This document shows, one piece after another, positions 1 through 6,243 of a stretch of DNA of 27,991 bases. The DNA comes from an uncultured Burkholderiales bacterium (GTDB lineage Bacteria > Pseudomonadota > Gammaproteobacteria > Burkholderiales > Burkholderiaceae_D): positions 1-27,991 of the forward strand of contig CALMOR010000032.1 in NCBI GenBank assembly GCA_937872165.1, read 5' to 3'. The notes below the pieces were generated by a model that did not search any database, was not told the origin of the DNA, and saw nothing but the letters and a program-made list of their open reading frames with translations. How positions within the stretch are numbered: the stretch's first letter is position 1; every line of letters starts with the position of its first letter. Both the position numbers and the translations under genes were made by a program.

Positions 1-2
1 AC

Positions 3-188
3 CTGGGCCACAGCCTGTGGACGACCTTCCAGCGCGTGCAGGAGAACGTCATCCGCGGTGGTCAGGCCGGCCGCAGTACGCAGGGGCGCCGGCTGCAGAC
101 CCGGCCTATCGGCAGCATCGACCGCGGCGTCGGTCTCAACCGTGCGCTGTGGATACTTGCCGAGGAGATGCGCAAGCTCAAGGCGTGA
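3..188 (+). CDS. DUF932 domain protein, C-terminal fragment
   Basis: The last 61 codons of a gene that begins left of the window. The segment contains a run reading TTFQRVQENVIRGG, then a basic stretch, then VGLNRALWILAEEM and a final LKA before the TGA. This pattern matches my recollection of the C-terminus of DUF932 proteins, which are common on plasmids, phages and integrative elements and have no settled biochemical role. The frame stays open to the window edge. A GC-rich hairpin follows 48 bp after the stop. Family assignment rests on a short segment only. Confidence 0.65.
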   Translation: MGHSLWTTFQRVQENVIRGGQAGRSTQGRRLQTRPIGSIDRGVGLNRALWILAEEMRKLKA

Positions 189-235
189 CCGCTTGGCGAT
201 GACTCTCCGGTGGAAGTCATCGCTTCGGCGGTGTC

Positions 236-259
236 GGCCGGCCCGATCATGGGCCGGCC
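236..259. terminator. Perfect GC-rich hairpin between two plus-strand genes
   Basis: A perfect 9-bp stem, GGCCGGCCC (236-244) with GGGCCGGCC (251-259), around a 6-nt loop. It lies between the DUF932 stop and the start of the next gene. No T-run follows, so it is not a classical intrinsic terminator. It may still stall transcription or protect mRNA ends. It shares the core GGGCCGGC with the hairpin at 677-702. Confidence 0.5.
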
Positions 260-287
260 ATCCTTCCCCGGCTCCGAGGAGTTTCGC

Positions 288-641
288 ATGCGTCACGATT
301 TCATCGATGCAGAGAGCGGCGCCCGTGATGCGCGGTCGCTTCAAGCCGAGCGCGAAAGCCTACCGGCGTTCGCCAGGCTGCTCGCACTCGCGGAACACGG
401 CGCCTCCGGCCAGATCCCGCGCATCGCGTGGTTTCTCGCTGCGACATACAACGGGCAGGCCTTCCCGCTCGACCCGTTCGAGCTGCGTGCCGTGGATATC
501 GCGATCAGCGACGACATGCTCATCTGCCTGGACGCGCTGCGCTGGGGCCGCGCGGACTTATACACGCGCGTCCCCGAAGGCGACGCTCGCGTGCGCGCCG
601 TCATCGAGCGCTGGGGCATGCGCTGGCCCGAGGAAGCCTGA
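288..641 (+). CDS. DUF7673-like small element protein
   Basis: Encodes a 117-residue soluble protein of unknown function. The start at 288 is chosen because AGGAG sits about 8 bases upstream; an upstream in-frame extension to 210 would run through the hairpin and is less likely. The middle reads GQIPRIAWFLAATYNG followed by LRAVDIAISDDML, a pattern I associate with the DUF7673 family found on integrative elements and plasmids. No signal peptide, membrane segment or catalytic motif is visible. It follows the DUF932 gene on the same strand and is closed by two strong hairpins. The family call comes from memory of the pattern; the role is unknown. Confidence 0.6.
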   Translation: MRHDFIDAESGARDARSLQAERESLPAFARLLALAEHGASGQIPRIAWFLAATYNGQAFPLDPFELRAVDIAISDDMLICLDALRWGRADLYTRVPEGDARVRAVIERWGMRWPEEA

Positions 642-676
642 TCGACGAGCCTCGTCCCATCGGTACGCTGAAAACG

Positions 677-740
677 CGCGGGCCGGCTTTTGCCGGCCCG
701 CGGAAACACCGCGCCGCGCTCGCCTTCGGCCGCGCGGCGC
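677..740. terminator. Two consecutive perfect hairpins (terminator-like)
   Basis: The first is an 11-bp perfect stem, CGCGGGCCGGC (677-687) with GCCGGCCCGCG (692-702), around a TTTT loop; AAAA lies just before it at 671-674. The second is a 9-bp perfect stem, GCGCCGCGC (711-719) with GCGCGGCGC (732-740), around a 12-nt loop. They sit between the DUF7673 gene and the convergent broken toxin gene, so a bidirectional terminator or insulator role is plausible. The A-run before the first stem would give a U-run for minus-strand transcripts. Confidence 0.55.
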
Positions 741-790
741 CCCGTCCTGCGCCTGCTCGATGAAGACCCGGCACCGCCGGAACAGCTACC

Positions 791-1113
791 TCAGGCGTCC
801 CGGCCTTCCGCCAGCGCGCCTTCGTAGTCCTGACCACCATAGAACACCCCGAGGATGGACACCGTCCGCGCGTCAGCGTCCGTGGCATAGGCGATCACGG
901 TGCGCCCCTTGTGGTGGGTGACGCGCAGGCCGGGCGGATGTCATCGCGCGGCACGCCACGCAGCGGAAAGAGCGCGAGACCCTCGCAAGCGGCGACTACG
1001 GCGCCGGTGTAGTTCTCGGAGAACGCCGTTTAAATTAACTCATCGATGTAGAAGAACAGCTCTTCGAGCTGGTCACTCGCCTCGAGCGCGTAGACGACGC
1101 TGAATGGAATCAG
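791..1113 (-). pseudogene. ParE/RelE-family toxin, inactivated
   Basis: Read on the minus strand directly after the antitoxin, the sequence gives IPFSVVYALEASDQLEELF, an interrupted middle, then GAVVAACEGLALFPLRG, DDIRP and, after a frame change, VSILGVFYGGQDYE. These are hallmarks of ParE-type toxins, which in intact form poison DNA gyrase or cleave mRNA. Three lesions are visible. The first codon overlapping the antitoxin stop is CTG where ATG or GTG is expected. A TAA lies in frame at 1030-1032. One base is missing near the DDIRP codons, so the C-terminal part is in another frame. Allowing for the one missing base, the length matches a normal toxin of about 107 residues. It is very probably non-functional. 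Confidence 0.8.
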
Positions 1114-1400
1114 GCTTTGATCGGGATCTTCTTCGACGCCTTTGTGTGCGCGGCGGCCAGTCGCGCCTTGACGGCGCCGACCGCCACCGCACGCGACGGG
1201 TTTGCCTTCAGCGCATCGTAGGCTGCGGCCACGTCCTTGCTGAGCCAGTTTTCGACGGCCCTGTCGCGCGCCAGCAGGACACGCAAGCCGTCCCGGATCA
1301 CTTCGCTTTCCGTGGCGTACTCGCCGGCCGCGACCTTCGCCCGCACGGCTTGGGCCATCTCGTTGGGCAGGGTGATGCTGAACTGTTGGGTTGAGCGCAT
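1110..1400 (-). CDS. ParD-like ribbon-helix-helix antitoxin
   Basis: Encodes 96 residues. The N-terminal half, with STQQFSITLPNEMAQAVRAK and then GEYATESEVIRDGLR, is a ribbon-helix-helix DNA-binding domain of the CopG/ParD type. The C-terminal half is charged and helical, as expected for the toxin-binding tail. In intact modules this protein neutralises the ParE toxin and represses its own promoter. Its stop codon overlaps the first codon of the toxin remnant, the usual antitoxin-toxin order. The reading frame shows no damage although the toxin is broken. A perfect 17-bp palindrome 20 bp upstream is the likely operator. It may now act only as a repressor or as an anti-addiction antitoxin. Confidence 0.8.
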   Translation of the reverse strand: MRSTQQFSITLPNEMAQAVRAKVAAGEYATESEVIRDGLRVLLARDRAVENWLSKDVAAAYDALKANPSRAVAVGAVKARLAAAHTKASKKIPIKA

Positions 1401-1419
1401 GGCAGTATCGGCGGCAAGA

Positions 1420-1436
1420 GTAGGATTGAATCCTAC
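1420..1436. promoter_or_regulatory. Palindromic operator candidate for the antitoxin gene
   Basis: A perfect 17-bp palindrome, GTAGGATT-G-AATCCTAC, lies 20 bp upstream of the antitoxin ATG. Ribbon-helix-helix antitoxins are known to bind palindromes in their own promoters, and the site is placed where it would cover the promoter or transcription start. The size and perfection of the dyad are seen directly; its binding partner is inferred. Confidence 0.65.
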
Positions 1437-1466
1437 ACCGGACGTCAGAACCCGGGCCGCTGGCGC

Positions 1467-1928
1467 TTACCGGGCCCAAATCGTGAACGCCAGCATCGAG
1501 GTGACGGCAGATGCCATCGCCGCCGCTGCAGCCTGCATTAGCCATTGCTCCCAACGCCGTCCCTGTCGCTCAATCAGCGGCTGGATTGCCGATTGAAGCC
1601 GCTGCAGGCTGGCGCCAAGCTCGGTGCCGAACGCGACCCGCGCCGCATCGGCCATCGCTCGACCCTGCGATTCGATCGACCGCCGGGCCGCCTCATCGGT
1701 GCGCGCCAGGATGTGCTTCACCGCCTGGATCTTGGCCTTCTCAGTCAGGGATGCGACCTGAGTCTCGAATGCTGCCAACTGCCCGGCAAGTCCGCTATGC
1801 GCATCTGCGAGCGCCTGGCGCGACTCGTCCATTGCGGGCGCCAACGCTTCGACCTGTCGAATCAGCTTTGCAGCTTCTCCGAGGGCCTCGACGATCAGAG
1901 CTTCTCGCGTCGTGCTTGGATTGCTCAT
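1467..1928 (-). CDS. StbC-like coiled-coil protein with C-terminal membrane segment
   Basis: Encodes 153 residues. The start at 1928 overlaps the stop of the preceding ATPase gene as ATGA, which argues for translational coupling. Most of the chain is Ala-, Gln- and Glu-rich helix with heptad-like spacing, suggesting a coiled coil. The C-terminus, after a WEQWL motif, is a hydrophobic segment of about 20 residues ending in FTIWAR, suggesting a tail anchor in the inner membrane. No catalytic motif is visible. It is the third gene of an operon whose second gene is a deviant-Walker ATPase and whose first is a small helix-turn-helix protein. That layout matches stbABC of plasmid R388, where the role of StbC is poorly known. 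The name is based on position and architecture. Confidence 0.55.
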   Translation of the reverse strand: MSNPSTTREALIVEALGEAAKLIRQVEALAPAMDESRQALADAHSGLAGQLAAFETQVASLTEKAKIQAVKHILARTDEAARRSIESQGRAMADAARVAFGTELGASLQRLQSAIQPLIERQGRRWEQWLMQAAAAAMASAVTSMLAFTIWAR

Positions 1929-2665
1929 GTTGCCGGCATCGCTTCGTCGCCTGACGGGTGAGCCAGCCCGTGCAGATCCAGCGCCGTGAAGCACGCGTCG
2001 AGTTCGGGGATCACGCCTCTTGCGAGACGTTGGATCGCCAGCCGTTGCGCCAGCGCCAGCTTGTCCGCATGGGCGCCGGCTTTGGCGATCTCCGCCTTGT
2101 AGTCGGTGCGGTCGGCCGCCAGCTCGGCCAGGGACTGGCCAGTGCCACGAACGAGCGCGTAGACCTCGTTGAACGAGATGAACGCTGCCGCCGGCCGAAC
2201 GACGACGCCTGACGAGTTGCAGTACGCAAGAAGCGTCTCGAATGCGCGTTCGATCGGGCTGTCGTCGTCGAACTGGTTGAAGACCAGGCGCAGCCTTTCA
2301 GGTGGAACGCCGATACGGGCCAACTCCGCCAGCGTGGCCGCCGTGTCCTGCTGCTGCTTGCGAGCCGGCACCGTGGGCACGATGAAGCCGTCGAAATCCT
2401 CCTGGCTGTCGCGGTAGCGGCGCATCATCTTGAGCAACTCTTCCACGTTGCTTGCGCCGATGTCGATCACGACGTTGTCGACGCTCTGCAGGAACTCCTG
2501 CAGCTGCGCGAACTGCTTACCCCGGATCGTCACGGACTGACCGTCGTCGGCGTTGATACTTTCGACCGCAACGACCTCGCAGCCGGGAATCCGAGGGGCG
2601 AGCAAGTGGCGTGTGACCGTGGTCTTGCCGACGTTTCCCGAGAAGTTGATGACGGCGAGCCTCAT
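1925..2665 (-). CDS. StbB/ParA-like P-loop ATPase
   Basis: Encodes 246 residues. It begins with a beta strand and a deviant Walker A, INFSGNVGKTT at about residues 6-16. VVIDIGASNVEELL near residue 65 fits the second strand and switch region of the MinD/ParA-like ATPase fold. R388 StbB is needed for conjugation and influences plasmid position; a related role in transfer or stability of this element is inferred. The start overlaps the stop of the small DNA-binding gene as ATGA, and its own stop overlaps the next start in the same way, so the three genes form a tight operon. The unit diverges from mobC and the relaxase gene across the putative oriT, as in R388. Confidence 0.7.
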   Translation of the reverse strand: MRLAVINFSGNVGKTTVTRHLLAPRIPGCEVVAVESINADDGQSVTIRGKQFAQLQEFLQSVDNVVIDIGASNVEELLKMMRRYRDSQEDFDGFIVPTVPARKQQQDTAATLAELARIGVPPERLRLVFNQFDDDSPIERAFETLLAYCNSSGVVVRPAAAFISFNEVYALVRGTGQSLAELAADRTDYKAEIAKAGAHADKLALAQRLAIQRLARGVIPELDACFTALDLHGLAHPSGDEAMPAT

Positions 2666-3033
2666 GCGGTTTCCTTGGCTGGGAACAGTGGGTTGCTGGG
2701 GTGGGCGTTGAAGAACGCTTCAGCGATCTCGCGGCCAGTCGCGGTGTTGGATGGCGGGGATCCGGTGGCCAAGGGTTGCGGTACAGACAGCGACGAGGCG
2801 GCAGGTGCCTGTGATCTCGGCCGAACGTCAGAAACTGCGCGGACGGTCCGCTTCTCGTGCCTACGTACTTCCCGCCTCAGCGCGCACTCGCTCAGCTCGA
2901 TGCCAACTTCGGCGAGCGCCTCCCGGATGGCTTCGTACGTGTAGCCCTCGGAACGCAGGCGCACGATCTCGGAGGAATACGCCGCAGCCTTTCGGTCGGC
3001 GCGACCAGGTGGACGTTTGGGTGTCAATTGCAC
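2662..3033 (-). CDS. StbA-like small DNA-binding protein
   Basis: Encodes 123 residues from a GTG start at 3033. The first 60 residues are basic (MQLTPKRPPGRADRK) and contain a helix-turn-helix-like stretch, IVRLRSEGYTYEAIREALAE, followed by a likely recognition helix rich in Arg. The rest is a flexible linker rich in Pro, Ser and Ala with a short conserved-looking end, EIAEAFFNAHPSNPLFP. In R388 the first stb gene encodes a protein that binds short direct repeats next to oriT. The adjacent intergenic region here carries short repeats spaced near 11 bp, which would suit such a protein. An SD is weak upstream of the GTG. Assignment rests on position, size and the helix-turn-helix. Confidence 0.55.
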   Translation of the reverse strand: MQLTPKRPPGRADRKAAAYSSEIVRLRSEGYTYEAIREALAEVGIELSECALRREVRRHEKRTVRAVSDVRPRSQAPAASSLSVPQPLATGSPPSNTATGREIAEAFFNAHPSNPLFPAKETA

Positions 3034-3382
3034 GATGGCCCCGCTGTCGCGATACCACCAATCTAGGCGCGTACGAGTCGACGGGCTGCGATGACTTTCG
3101 TCAGCAAATCATCGGCTGATCGTCGGCTTTACGTTTGCCTTGGCGTCGGAGTCCGTCGGCTGAACGGCGCCTGATCGGCGCATCTTCTGCATGTCCCGTC
3201 GCCTCCGCGTCGCCTTGGCGGCGAATACCAACAGGACCGGGACCGCCGCTTCGATGATTCGCGGCTCGAAATCATCGGTCCGGGGCCTCGATCCGAGCCA
3301 ATACTGAAGACATTGGTGAGTGCAGAGATAGGCGGCCTGCCGCCGATTTCACAAGCGCTCGCGCCCCTCCATTCGTCGGCTC
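3034..3382. other. oriT: Probable oriT and divergent promoter region
   Basis: This 349-bp stretch has no credible gene and separates the divergent stb-like and mob units. Copies of CGTCGGC or close variants start at 3110, 3121, 3144, 3154 and 3173, mostly 10-12 bp apart, so they fall on one face of the helix. An 8-bp inverted repeat, CGATGATT (3252-3259) and AATCATCG (3270-3277), follows. A 14-bp palindrome, GGCGGC-CT-GCCGCC (3331-3344), lies next to a sequence reading TATCTCTGC on the minus strand, which resembles the TATCCTGC nick core of MOBP relaxases. The position next to the relaxase and MobC genes, plus this structure, supports an origin of transfer. The nick position is not certain. 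Confidence 0.65.
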
Positions 3383-3958
3383 ATGAACACCTCCTCCCAT
3401 AACTTCGTCACGGTCGACATGCGCGGCCTGAAGGCCGCACTGGTGGCGCGCGCGCAGATGGAGCGAGTGAGCGTGTCGGTGCTGGTCCGTGGCGCAGTAG
3501 CGCGCGATCTCAGGCTGTTCGTCGAAGGCGAGCCTCGGAGCGAGGCGGTCCCCAGTCCCGCCCCTGCGAGCGCGGACTGGGTCAAGCTGTCCATTCGCAT
3601 GACGGCTGAAGAGGCTCGCCAGCTCGCCGCCGGTGCGCGCGCGGCGGGCCTGTCGCGGGGGGCCTACCTGGCCGGTCTCGTGGCCGATGTGCCCGTTCTG
3701 TCGGCCGGTTGTGGTCGTGCCGAGCACATCGCCACCCTGATGGCTTCCAGCGCCGAACTGTCGACCCTGAGCCGCAACATCCACCGGCTCACCGCGCTGC
3801 TGCGCGAAGCCAATGTGGAACCTGCGCGGCCCTACCGCGAGATGCTGGACACGCTGGACGGCGAAGTGCGCCGGCATCTCGGACTGGCCGCCCGTGTTTT
3901 GGCCGACTTGCAGCCGCGCAAGCGTAGCGCCGAAGCCGAGACGCGGCGTGGCAGCTGA
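3383..3958 (+). CDS. mobC: MobC-like relaxosome accessory protein
   Basis: Encodes 191 residues. The N-terminal part (about residues 8-40) resembles a ribbon-helix-helix domain, with VTVDMRGLKAALVARAQ. A second similar unit, VKLSIRMTAEEARQLAAGAR, follows near residue 67. The stretch SAELSTLSRNIHRLTALLREA corresponds to the conserved N-x-L-x-R-L region of MobC-type proteins. These proteins bind oriT, help open the DNA and recruit the relaxase in the cytoplasm. The gene lies immediately downstream of the putative oriT, and its stop is 17 bp before the relaxase start, so the two are co-transcribed. The tail is basic. The family call is firm; partner specificity is inferred. Confidence 0.75.
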   Translation: MNTSSHNFVTVDMRGLKAALVARAQMERVSVSVLVRGAVARDLRLFVEGEPRSEAVPSPAPASADWVKLSIRMTAEEARQLAAGARAAGLSRGAYLAGLVADVPVLSAGCGRAEHIATLMASSAELSTLSRNIHRLTALLREANVEPARPYREMLDTLDGEVRRHLGLAARVLADLQPRKRSAEAETRRGS

Positions 3959-3975
3959 CCGAGGGGAACACACCG

Positions 3976-4947
3976 ATGTCCCTATCACCCAACACCGACT
4001 TCGCTCTGATCACATGGGGCGACCGACTGTTCTACCCAGGCAATCGGGTCGTCAAGGGGGGACACCAGCCCAAGCTGAACGGCGACGCCGCTCGACTGCG
4101 CGCAGCCGCCATCCACAATCGCATCAAAGCCACCGTGGTTCGGAGAGCGCGCCAAGTGATCGTGAAAGTGACTGGAGGCGGGCGCGGCACGAAGGCCATC
4201 GCAGCCCACTTCCGCTATATCAGCAAGAACGGTCGGCTCGAGATCGAGGATCAGTGCGGCGAAACGATGCGGGGCAAGGACAGCCTGTGCGACCTCGTCG
4301 ACGAGTGGCGCTATGGTGGCTCACTGATTCCCGACGAGGCCGAGCCCGGCTTCCGGCGCGAGGCTTACAACATCATGCTGTCGATGCCCCGTGGCACGGA
4401 TCCGCTCAGTGTGCATCGGGCAGCGCGCGAGTTCGCGCAGGTCGAGCTGACCGACCACAAGTACGTAATGGTTCTGCACGACCATCAAGCCAATCCGCAC
4501 GTGCACATCAGCGTGCGGGCGGAGTCGAAGCACGGCAAGCGCCTGAATCCGCGCAAGGGGGATCTGCACCGGTGGCGGGAGACCTTCGCCGAGAAGCTCC
4601 GTGGGCATGGCATCGAGGCTGAGGCGAGCCGGCAGGCCACACGGGGGCAGAGCAGGAACTATGAGCCCTTGTGGCGTGTGAAGGCCCGTGGGGACGGGCG
4701 ACTGCGCAGCAGCCGACCCACCACCAAGAGCGGAGTGCAAGCGAGTGCGACGAGGGCAGAGGCTATCGAAGCCTGGAGGCAGGTGAGTCGCGCGCTGACC
4801 TCGTCGGCGGAGCCGGCGGATCGCGATCTAGCACGGTCGATCGACAGGTTCATTCTAGAAACGCAGTGGACAAGGATCCAGAGTGTTCCGGCCCCGACAT
4901 CACGTGAGACGCACATCAAGCAGCCGGAAGTCCAGATCGGTCGATGA
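3976..4947 (+). CDS. MOBP-type relaxase (VirD2-like mobilisation nuclease)
   Basis: Encodes 323 residues, preceded by a GAGGGGA ribosome binding site. The relaxase nicks one DNA strand at oriT, stays bound to the 5' end through a tyrosine and is exported by the secretion system. IAAHFRYISKNG around residue 81 holds the candidate catalytic Tyr81. VLHDHQANPHVHISV at about residues 166-180 gives the metal-binding histidines H168, H170, H175 and H177 typical of the third motif. KRLNPRKGDLHRWRETFA follows as in Relaxase/Mobilisation nuclease domains. The tail after residue 220 is basic and Ser-rich and may hold the secretion signal. It is short compared with relaxases carrying helicase or primase domains. 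It forms a unit with mobC, divergent from the stb-like operon. Confidence 0.85.
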   Translation: MSLSPNTDFALITWGDRLFYPGNRVVKGGHQPKLNGDAARLRAAAIHNRIKATVVRRARQVIVKVTGGGRGTKAIAAHFRYISKNGRLEIEDQCGETMRGKDSLCDLVDEWRYGGSLIPDEAEPGFRREAYNIMLSMPRGTDPLSVHRAAREFAQVELTDHKYVMVLHDHQANPHVHISVRAESKHGKRLNPRKGDLHRWRETFAEKLRGHGIEAEASRQATRGQSRNYEPLWRVKARGDGRLRSSRPTTKSGVQASATRAEAIEAWRQVSRALTSSAEPADRDLARSIDRFILETQWTRIQSVPAPTSRETHIKQPEVQIGR

Positions 4948-5260
4948 CGACTGCTTGTTGTTGAGACAGGCAAGGAATCGGGAAGGACGGGGCAGGGGCG
5001 TCACCAAGCATTGTGACTATCGGCAAAGTACTTTCGCGATGGATTTGCCCAAACGAATGAACGAATGAACTGCCACCGCTTACTCGAACCGTATGCCTCT
5101 TCTGCTAACGACCCCATTGCGGTCGTTCGCCGTAGCAGGGCGGACGACTGCTGCGCAGCGGTTGCGGGCGGCGGCCTTGTGCCGTGCGTACTCACGCTGA
5201 GTGGCAAAAAGCACTCGGTAGGTCTAGCGAAGTCTGAGGGTCCGAACGGTGACTGGGAGG
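4948..5260. other. Gene-free spacer after the relaxase
   Basis: About 310 bp between the convergent relaxase and HNH genes with no ORF that looks coding. It contains the short tandem ACGAATGA ACGAATGA near 5053-5068, and an inverted repeat AACGACC (5107-5113) and GGTCGTT (5121-5127) that could form a small hairpin. No promoter, tRNA or insertion-sequence end is recognised. It marks the left border of the more A+T-rich HNH cargo gene. Confidence 0.45.
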
Positions 5261-6133
5261 CTAACGCTCGATGTAGAGGTTAGCATTCGCTGTCAAACTC
5301 ATTTGATTGAATCGCTGAAAGTGGGTGGTGAGTTCCTCTTGAGTAGGCGAAAGTCTCTCGTCCATCGGTCGCGCTACTATCCGATTTGCGTATTGTCCAT
5401 AATCGTGACCAGCGACCGGCTTTACAACCACTTTGCGCGAGTCTGGGTCGATAGAAACGAGCGCTAAGTCAAACAGTGTGTGAATGTCCGCTCGCAATAA
5501 GATTCCGCGACCTACGTCGTAATGTTGTTCTTCAGAGTAAGGGGTGATGTGTGCGGCCTCGAGAACGGCGATGGTCTTGCATCCGGTAATAGCGCAGCGA
5601 CCGCCGTACGACTCAAGAAGCCTCCGTCGGAACTGACGTTGGCCGCGCCGACTCCAGATCGCTTGCAATATTTTGCGATCCGGTAGCGGTACTGCAGCAT
5701 CGAAATCATCATCTGACTTTGCGCTCAGTAAGGAGCGAACGGCAACCACCAAGGCCGTAAGCTGCTCGAGGTTCGAAACAGAGATCCGGGGATACTTGTA
5801 CCGACTTTTTGGCCTCGCATATGCACCGACCGTCCTTTGCAAGGCGGAAATCCAGAAAAGGATTTCGTCGATGCTGCGGCCTGTACCCGCCGCCAAATTA
5901 TCCGCAGCTAGTGCAACTTCGACGACGCCCGCCCAATCAGTACCTTGATGGTACGCAGCCAGCTGAGTCTTAGAGCCAGCCAAGTATCGCCGGCCACTAC
6001 CACTGACGAAGTCATCCGGCTTCCATTGGAAATCGGATCCAAGAAGGTCTAAGACTTCCCTTGCTTCGTCCCACGCGAGCGACACTCTGCTTCCCAGATG
6101 GCTAACGAGGTTGTAGAAAGTCCATCGCTGCAT
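5261..6133 (-). CDS. HNH endonuclease family protein (cargo)
   Basis: Encodes 290 residues from the ATG at 6133, preceded closely by AGGA; the frame stays open upstream but that part looks non-coding. The C-terminal third contains RLLESYGGRCAITGC (about 171-185), then LEAAHITPYS (191-200) and RGILLRADIHTLFD (209-222), the layout of HNH_2-type nuclease domains with H195 and H218 as metal and catalytic histidines. At the usual Asn of the NG-LLR-D-H motif this protein has Arg209. The N-terminal 150 residues show no family I recognise and could be a recognition or sensing domain. Base composition is visibly more A+T-rich than in the flanking transfer genes, which fits a recently acquired cargo gene, possibly in defence. 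That role is inferred. Confidence 0.75.
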   Translation of the reverse strand: MQRWTFYNLVSHLGSRVSLAWDEAREVLDLLGSDFQWKPDDFVSGSGRRYLAGSKTQLAAYHQGTDWAGVVEVALAADNLAAGTGRSIDEILFWISALQRTVGAYARPKSRYKYPRISVSNLEQLTALVVAVRSLLSAKSDDDFDAAVPLPDRKILQAIWSRRGQRQFRRRLLESYGGRCAITGCKTIAVLEAAHITPYSEEQHYDVGRGILLRADIHTLFDLALVSIDPDSRKVVVKPVAGHDYGQYANRIVARPMDERLSPTQEELTTHFQRFNQMSLTANANLYIER

Positions 6134-6243
6134 TGTCCTGAGCAGGCACGTCGATTGCAAGGACTGCGCATCGACTGATTGGGAGTTGACGATGGCACGC
6201 TGCTTACAAGATCTCGGGACTCGGCGACCTGATCGCCGACGGT

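Noticed and set aside
58..921. A 287-codon plus-strand frame across the left end
   Set aside because: It overlaps the DUF932 end, the DUF7673 gene and the hairpins. Its product is Arg-, Pro- and Ser-rich as expected for an out-of-frame reading.
5053..5068. Short tandem ACGAATGA repeat as an insertion or attachment site
   Set aside because: Only two copies of 8 bases with no matching copy found at another boundary. Too short to support an att site.
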